DNA of 10,638 nucleotides from UTPRO1 sp031400185 (GTDB lineage Bacteria > Desulfobacterota > Binatia > UTPRO1): assembly GCA_031400185.1 (NCBI GenBank), contig JANNPN010000172.1:1-10638 (forward strand), read 5' to 3'. Positions 7,101 to 10,638 of this stretch are shown here, one piece after another. The notes under the pieces are model-generated. The model ran no database searches. It saw nothing but the letters and a program-made list of their open reading frames with translations, and was not told where the DNA came from. A program made the position numbers and the translations under genes. Numbering within the stretch: position 1 is the first letter of the stretch; every line of letters starts with the position of its first letter.

Positions 7101-7232
7101 TTGCTGCTGGTCGCGCGTGGTGAGGCCCGTCGCTTCGCTCCGGGCCTTCATCTCAGACAAGGCAATACGCAGAAGAGAAATTGATGGGCGTGAGCGCAGC
7201 GAACGTCCGACCGCGCGCACGAGGCACCCCCC
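7101..7232. other. Spacer between two inverted repeat copies
   Basis: 132 nt with no supported gene. It contains one small hairpin (AGGCCCG at 7123-7129 with CGGGCCT at 7141-7147) and no T-run, so it is not a strong terminator. Flanked by inverted copies of the same element, it could be carried along as one composite unit (6977-7355), but no target-site duplication was seen around that unit. Confidence 0.5.
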
Positions 7233-7355
7233 GCAGGTTGCTCAAAAAGGTCGAGATGCTAGGCGCGACCGAACGAACGCGGAGGCGTAGCGGAGCTACG
7301 CCGCACAAGTGAGTGAGGAAGCAACGACGCAGATCGGCCTTTTTCAGCAACCTGC
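7233..7355 (-). repeat. Palindromic MITE/REP-like element, copy 2 (inverted)
   Basis: 123 nt, the reverse complement of copy 1 with about a dozen substitutions and one deletion in the central loop (GGCGTAGC-GGA-GCTACGCC). The flanking CC/GG could extend it to 7231-7357. Near the ends, substitutions occur on both arms in a matching way: GGGxCA on both arms of copy 1, GGxCGA on both arms of copy 2. This suggests the stem itself is maintained. It overlaps the 3' end of the acyltransferase gene, supplying that gene's last codons (Gly-Cys) and its TGA stop. Confidence 0.88.
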
Positions 7356-8099
7356 GGCGGTGAGGCGGGCGGCGATGACGCTGCGGACCTGATCGCGCAG
7401 CGCGGTGCGGTCGTCGTAGCCGAGACCGTCGGTCGCGATCGGCGGCTCGATGAACAGGTCGACGTCGCCGGGAACGATCGAGAGGTAGCCGCCCTTCGGC
7501 ATGATCGCGCTCGTCCCCGCGCAGATCACCGGCACGATCGGCAGCTTCAAATGGATCGCGGCGATGAACGGACCCTTTTTGAAAGGGAGGAGCTGGCCGT
7601 CGCGGCTGCGCGTCCCCTCGGGGAAGATGATGAGCGACGAGCCGTCCGTGGCCGCTTGGTTCAAGAGGTCGATCGCTTCGAGCGGGTTGTCGCGGTCGAC
7701 GGGGATCATGCCCATCGTGCGGAGCACGGTGCCGAGCACGGGCTCGGCGAAGAGCTCCTTCTTCGCGATGAAGCGATTCTGCCCCGGCAAATGGCCGAGC
7801 AGCGCCGCGATGTCGAAGTTGCTCTGGTGGTTCGGGGCGAAGATGTAGGGTCCCGGGCCCTGCAGGTGCTCGAGGCCGTGCACGTGGACGCGTACGCCGC
7901 AGAGACGCGCGAGGTTCCGCGCCGACAGCCGCGCGAACGCCCACGCGACGCTCTTCCAGGGCAGCACGCGGTGCAGGATCACCGCGATCGTGCCCATCGA
8001 GAACAGCATACCGCGGAAGATCCAGCGATTGAGGAGCGCGCGGGCGCGCCAACGAGCGGTTTCCGCTTCGAGCGCTTGGGTATCGGCGATCGGACCCAT
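7344..8099 (-). CDS. plsC: PlsC-type 1-acyl-sn-glycerol-3-phosphate acyltransferase
   Basis: 251 aa from ATG 8099; a GTG at 8144 in the same frame would add 15 residues, and neither has a strong Shine-Dalgarno. A hydrophobic segment at ~29-47 should tether it to the inner membrane. All four acyltransferase motifs are present: NHQSNFD (90-96, the HX4D catalytic pair His91/Asp96), GMIPVDRDN (130-138), FPEGTRSRDG (159-168) and LPIVPV (186-191). The expected reaction converts lysophosphatidic acid plus acyl-CoA or acyl-ACP to phosphatidic acid. Length suits bacterial PlsC (~240-250 aa). Other lysophospholipid or ornithine-lipid acyltransferases share these motifs, so the acceptor is not certain. 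The C-terminal end (…AAGC, stop) is encoded by the repeat element at 7233-7355. It is transcribed divergently from the radical SAM gene. Confidence 0.92.
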   Translation of the reverse strand: MGPIADTQALEAETARWRARALLNRWIFRGMLFSMGTIAVILHRVLPWKSVAWAFARLSARNLARLCGVRVHVHGLEHLQGPGPYIFAPNHQSNFDIAALLGHLPGQNRFIAKKELFAEPVLGTVLRTMGMIPVDRDNPLEAIDLLNQAATDGSSLIIFPEGTRSRDGQLLPFKKGPFIAAIHLKLPIVPVICAGTSAIMPKGGYLSIVPGDVDLFIEPPIATDGLGYDDRTALRDQVRSVIAARLTAAGC

Positions 8100-8176
8100 C
8101 GCGCGCGACAGTATGCGCGCTCGCCGAGCATGACAAGCGAGCACGTGCCCGCGAAACTACCTTGCTCTCGTCCGTA

Positions 8177-8194
8177 CCCCGGACTACTACGGGG
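8177..8194 (+). promoter_or_regulatory. Small hairpin over the ribosome-binding region of the radical SAM gene
   Basis: CCCCG (8177-8181) can pair with CGGGG (8190-8194) across an 8-nt loop, seven bases before ATG 8201. The only purine-rich stretch that could bind the ribosome (GGGG) is inside the stem. A 5-bp stem in GC-rich DNA is weak evidence. Confidence 0.22.
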
Positions 8195-8200
8195 CCGCCG

Positions 8201-9553
8201 ATGCGAATCTACTTCGTCTCGCCGACGCACTACGACGCGACGGGCGGCCTGCACAAGACGACGCGCTACTGGACGAGCGCGCTGACGCTCCCGTACCTGA
8301 AGGCGATCACCCCGAAGGGTCACGACGTCGAGTTCGTCGACGAGCTCATGCACGACGTGGACCTCGAGCACGAGTGCGACGTCGTCGGGATCACCGCCAT
8401 GGGGCCGCAGATCGCGCGGGCCTACGACCTGGCGCGCGAGTTCCGCGCCCGCGGCCGGCGCGTCGTCCTCGGCGGCACGTGGGTGACGCTCACCGCCGAG
8501 GAGTCGTTGAAGCACGCGGACGCCGTCGTCGCGGGTGAGGCCGAGGACGTGTGGCCCGAGGTGCTCGCCGACTTCTCGGAGGGACGCACCAAGGGCATCT
8601 ATCGAGCGCGCGGCTGGCGCTCGCTCGCGGGAATGCCGGAGATCGACTACGAGACGCTGCCGCTCCTGAAGCGCCAGGCATTCAAGGAAAGCGCGCTCTA
8701 CCGGATGTACTTCCACTGGCCGGTCGTGTTCTCGCGCGGGTGTCCGCATCCCTGCGAGTACTGCGCCGTCCAGACCTACTACCAGCGCTCCTACCGCACG
8801 CGCCCGGTCGACGACGTCGTCGAGGACCTGAAGCGCATCAAGGCGCTCGGCGGCAACCGCGTCCTCTTCCTCGACGACAACCCGATCGCGCACCCGAACG
8901 ACGCGAAGGAGCTCTTCCGGGCGATGATCCCGCTCGGGCTCAAGTGGGCGTCGCAATCGACGATCAACATGGCGCGCGACCCCGAGCTCCTCGAGTTGGC
9001 GGCTCGCAGCGGCTGTGTGAGCTTGTCGATCGGGCTCGAGAGCATCAACGAGGAAAGCCTCCACGGCATCCGCAAGGACTTCAACCAGGCTCGCCGCTTC
9101 CGCCAGGACATCGCGGCGCTGCGCGCCAAGGGCATCCAGGTGATCGCGCTCTTCATGGTCGGCCTCGACGGCGACACGCCGGACACGTTCGGGCGGACGC
9201 TCCAGTTCCTCCTCGACAGCAAGGTCTCGTTCCTGAAGCTCTTCACCCCGTGTCCGTATCCGGGCACCAAGTACTACGACGACCTCGCGAAGCAGGGCCG
9301 CATCCTCGATGGCAACTGGGCGCGCTACGACTACGGCTCGCCGATCATCCAGCCGACCGGGATGACGAGCGATCAGATGATGAACGGCTTCAAGTACGTC
9401 TACGAAGGCTTCTACTCGATCCCCAGCATCCTTCGGCGGTTCAGTCCTCCACCGCGCGGGCAGCTGCTCGAGAGCGTGGCGTACGTGGTGGCGAATCTGA
9501 AGGTGAACCGCTACCTGCGCTCGCACGAGCGGGCCTGGGCCACGATCTCCTGA
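8201..9553 (+). CDS. B12-binding-domain radical SAM protein
   Basis: 450 aa from ATG 8201. In-frame codons upstream, back to 8162, are possible, but MRIYFVSP is the usual start of this class. Residues ~1-130 form a Rossmann-like cobalamin-binding-type domain: GHDVEFVDE (40-48), DVVGITAM (60-67), RRVVLGGTWVTL (86-97) and VVAGEAEDVWPEVL (109-122). I see no DxHxxG cobalamin-ligand motif. The radical SAM TIM barrel runs ~174-390, with the 4Fe-4S motif C181-PHP-C185-EY-C188, LFLDDN (222-227), and SLSIGLESINEESL (274-287), which lies where SAM contacts are expected. The C-terminal region ends with helices ~400-450. Relatives act in hopanoid, chlorophyll, antibiotic and lipid modification; the substrate here cannot be assigned. 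It is monocistronic in this window, divergent from the PlsC-like gene and convergent with glyoxalase I. Confidence 0.9.
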   Translation: MRIYFVSPTHYDATGGLHKTTRYWTSALTLPYLKAITPKGHDVEFVDELMHDVDLEHECDVVGITAMGPQIARAYDLAREFRARGRRVVLGGTWVTLTAEESLKHADAVVAGEAEDVWPEVLADFSEGRTKGIYRARGWRSLAGMPEIDYETLPLLKRQAFKESALYRMYFHWPVVFSRGCPHPCEYCAVQTYYQRSYRTRPVDDVVEDLKRIKALGGNRVLFLDDNPIAHPNDAKELFRAMIPLGLKWASQSTINMARDPELLELAARSGCVSLSIGLESINEESLHGIRKDFNQARRFRQDIAALRAKGIQVIALFMVGLDGDTPDTFGRTLQFLLDSKVSFLKLFTPCPYPGTKYYDDLAKQGRILDGNWARYDYGSPIIQPTGMTSDQMMNGFKYVYEGFYSIPSILRRFSPPPRGQLLESVAYVVANLKVNRYLRSHERAWATIS

Positions 9554-9601
9554 CGGCCGTCATGGCGAAGACCAAGCCGTGCCGAGCGCCGCGCGAACGG
9601 T

Positions 9602-9985
9602 TCACTTGAGCTGGATCAGCTCGATCTTGTAGCCGTCGGGATCCTCGATGAACGCGATCTCCGTCGTCCCATGCTTCATCGGCCCCGGCTCGCGCGTGAT
9701 TTTGGCCCCCGCTGCGCGAAGGCTCTCGCACGTCTGATAGATGTCCTCGACGCCGAGCGCGACGTGGCCGAAGCCCGTGCCGATGTCGTAGCGCTCGGTG
9801 TCCCAGTTGTGCGTGAGCTCGACGACCGTGTGATCGGACTCGTCGCCGTAGCCGACGAACGCGAGCGTGAAGCGGCCGCCGGGATAGTCTTTCTTCCGCA
9901 GGAGCCGCATCCCGAGGAGCTCGGTGTAGAACGCGAGCGAACGGTCGAGGTTGCCTACGCGGATCATAGTGTGCAGCATCTTCAT
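9602..9985 (-). CDS. gloA: Lactoylglutathione lyase (glyoxalase I)
   Basis: 127 aa from ATG 9985, chosen because MKMLHTMIRVGNLDRSLAFY matches the family N-terminus; the frame stays open upstream but that part is not protein-like. The enzyme isomerises the methylglyoxal-glutathione hemithioacetal to S-lactoylglutathione in the cytosol. The metal ligands fall at the same numbers as in E. coli GloA: His5, Glu56 (VVELTHNW), His74 (GFGHVALGV) and Glu122 (DPDGYKIELI). The sequence is collinear with the short Ni-type bacterial GloA (about 135 aa), without the insertions of the Zn-type enzyme, so Ni/Co activation is likely by analogy. GAGGG lies just upstream as a possible Shine-Dalgarno. No GloB is nearby. 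Confidence 0.96.
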   Translation of the reverse strand: MKMLHTMIRVGNLDRSLAFYTELLGMRLLRKKDYPGGRFTLAFVGYGDESDHTVVELTHNWDTERYDIGTGFGHVALGVEDIYQTCESLRAAGAKITREPGPMKHGTTEIAFIEDPDGYKIELIQLK

Positions 9986-10043
9986 GGCCGGTCCCTCTGC
10001 CGCCACGCTTGCCATAGTTGGGGACCGCGTGCCACGTGAAGCC

Positions 10044-10638
10044 ATGAGCGCTCGACGCACCGTCATGAACCTCATGTTCGCAGCTCTCGTCGGCTGCGGC
10101 GGTGGCCCCGACTCGGAAAGCTCGTATCGGGACTGCGATGGTGTTCGCACCGACTGCACCGCGAGCACGTGCGTCGACGTCGAACGGTGCGACATCGAGA
10201 AATGCGAGGGCGAGACCTCGTACTTCTTCGACGAGACCGAATACGAGTCCAAATGCAGGTTCGAGGAGCGTGTCACGAGGACGACCTATCCGCGCGACGG
10301 CGGCGTCGGGCGGCGCGAGATCCGGAGCGACATCGACGAGTGCTTCTACGAGGCCGAGTTCGACGGGGACGATTTCGACGAGGAAGGTCGCTGCACCAAC
10401 AGCCGCGAGTGCTCGGTCGAGACGCTCGACTGCAACGCGTCCGACCCTGGCGACCCAGATTGCGACACCGCCGACGGGGCTGCCTATTACGAGCGTGCGG
10501 TGCGCGTGCTGAGCGAAATGGACGAACTCGAGTCCAGCATGACGCATGCGCGGGCCAATCCGCGGGGCCGGCTCAAGGTGGATGTGCCTTCGTCGCTGGG
10601 ACTGACGGTAATCATCCCGGCGCTGCCGGATTTTTATG
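10044..10638 (+). CDS. Cys-rich lipoprotein, partial, fused in frame to a LysR-like segment at the right edge
   Basis: Open from ATG 10044 to the end of the window (198 codons plus one base, no stop). Residues 1-18 are a short lipoprotein signal with the lipobox LVGC (Cys18). Residues 19-141 are acidic and Cys-rich, with eleven further cysteines (for example DCDGVRTDC at 30-38 and CDIEKC at 49-54), and unlike any family I can name. From about residue 142 the character changes: TADGAAYYERAVRVLSEM (142-159, joined pieces) followed by ANPRGRLKVDVPSSLG (171-186) and IPALPDFY (191-198) is the linker helix and effector-domain start of a LysR-type regulator, without its HTH. The start has only a weak GTGAAG upstream, 58 nt from the divergent gloA. 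The lipoprotein part is probably real; the fusion may be a misassembly. Confidence 0.7.
   Translation, partial: MSARRTVMNLMFAALVGCGGGPDSESSYRDCDGVRTDCTASTCVDVERCDIEKCEGETSYFFDETEYESKCRFEERVTRTTYPRDGGVGRREIRSDIDECFYEAEFDGDDFDEEGRCTNSRECSVETLDCNASDPGDPDCDTADGAAYYERAVRVLSEMDELESSMTHARANPRGRLKVDVPSSLGLTVIIPALPDFY
10467..10638 (+). other. LysR-type regulator fragment (linker helix and start of effector domain)
   Basis: The in-frame translation matches the LTxDGxAYYERAxRxLxxxxELE...PRGRLxVDxPxxxG pattern of LysR regulators, from the end of the wing into the linker helix and the first strand of the substrate-binding domain. The N-terminal winged HTH is absent; a lipoprotein sequence precedes it instead. 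Valine codons here are GTG four times, GTA once and never GTC. In the preceding 141 codons valine is GTC except for one GTT. Leucine also shifts from CTC to mostly CTG. The segment therefore has a different codon habit from its neighbour. The frame is still open at the edge. Confidence 0.8.

Noticed and set aside
6977..7355. Repeats here as a CRISPR array
   Set aside because: Only two long, mutually inverted, internally palindromic copies are present; there are no regular direct repeats and no cas genes.
6977..7355. Insertion sequence with the two copies as terminal repeats
   Set aside because: The 132-nt spacer has no room for a transposase and no target duplication is visible; a MITE/REP-like reading fits better.
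8097..8144. GTG 8144 as the start of the acyltransferase
   Set aside because: The added 15 residues (LACHARRARILSR…) do not resemble a PlsC N-terminus and the ribosome-binding site is no better; ATG 8099 gives the usual length.

Overview
The window is GC-rich and gene-dense, with short intergenic gaps. It has the look of an environmental, Gram-negative, deltaproteobacterium-like genome. The long exported protein at 4731-6977 has helical Lys/Cys-rich repeats, a CGNDVLEGGEVCD motif and a C-terminal AGLPGLGALVLP motif. I associate that style of protein with metagenome-assembled Deltaproteobacteria and Candidatus Binatia. The taxonomic guess is inference only. No rRNA, tRNA, CRISPR array, transposase, phage gene or replication origin was seen.

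Layout. 1-311 is a large near-palindrome with 78-nt perfect outer arms. 381-3151 is a tight plus-strand cluster: a flippase-like polytopic membrane protein with an unusual soluble insertion, a GNAT acetyltransferase and an RluA-type pseudouridine synthase; the last two overlap by one base. 3245-4540 is a minus-strand pair: a DsbA-like thioredoxin-fold lipoprotein followed by a lipoprotein that resembles a free-standing subtilase propeptide. The 5' leader of the DsbA-like gene can fold so that its whole Shine-Dalgarno lies in a perfect 10-bp stem. 4731-6977 is a divergent 748-aa secreted protein with about 56 cysteines. 6977-7355 holds two inverted copies of a ~124-nt palindromic, MITE/REP-like element between convergent genes; the second copy supplies the stop codon of the next gene. 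7344-8099 (minus) is a PlsC-type acyltransferase, 8201-9553 a B12-binding-type radical SAM protein and 9602-9985 (minus) a glyoxalase I. At 10044 a Cys-rich lipoprotein gene begins and runs open to the right edge. From about 10467 its sequence changes in frame into the linker and start of the effector domain of a LysR-type regulator, with different codon preference.

How they may work together (inference). The DsbA-like lipoprotein lies back-to-back with a disulfide-rich secreted protein, so oxidative folding of exported Cys-rich proteins is a reasonable local theme. The flippase-like and PlsC-like proteins point to envelope lipid metabolism but are not in one operon. Both window edges (palindrome at left, chimeric frame at right) look like places where an assembly could have broken or been misjoined, so the edges deserve caution.
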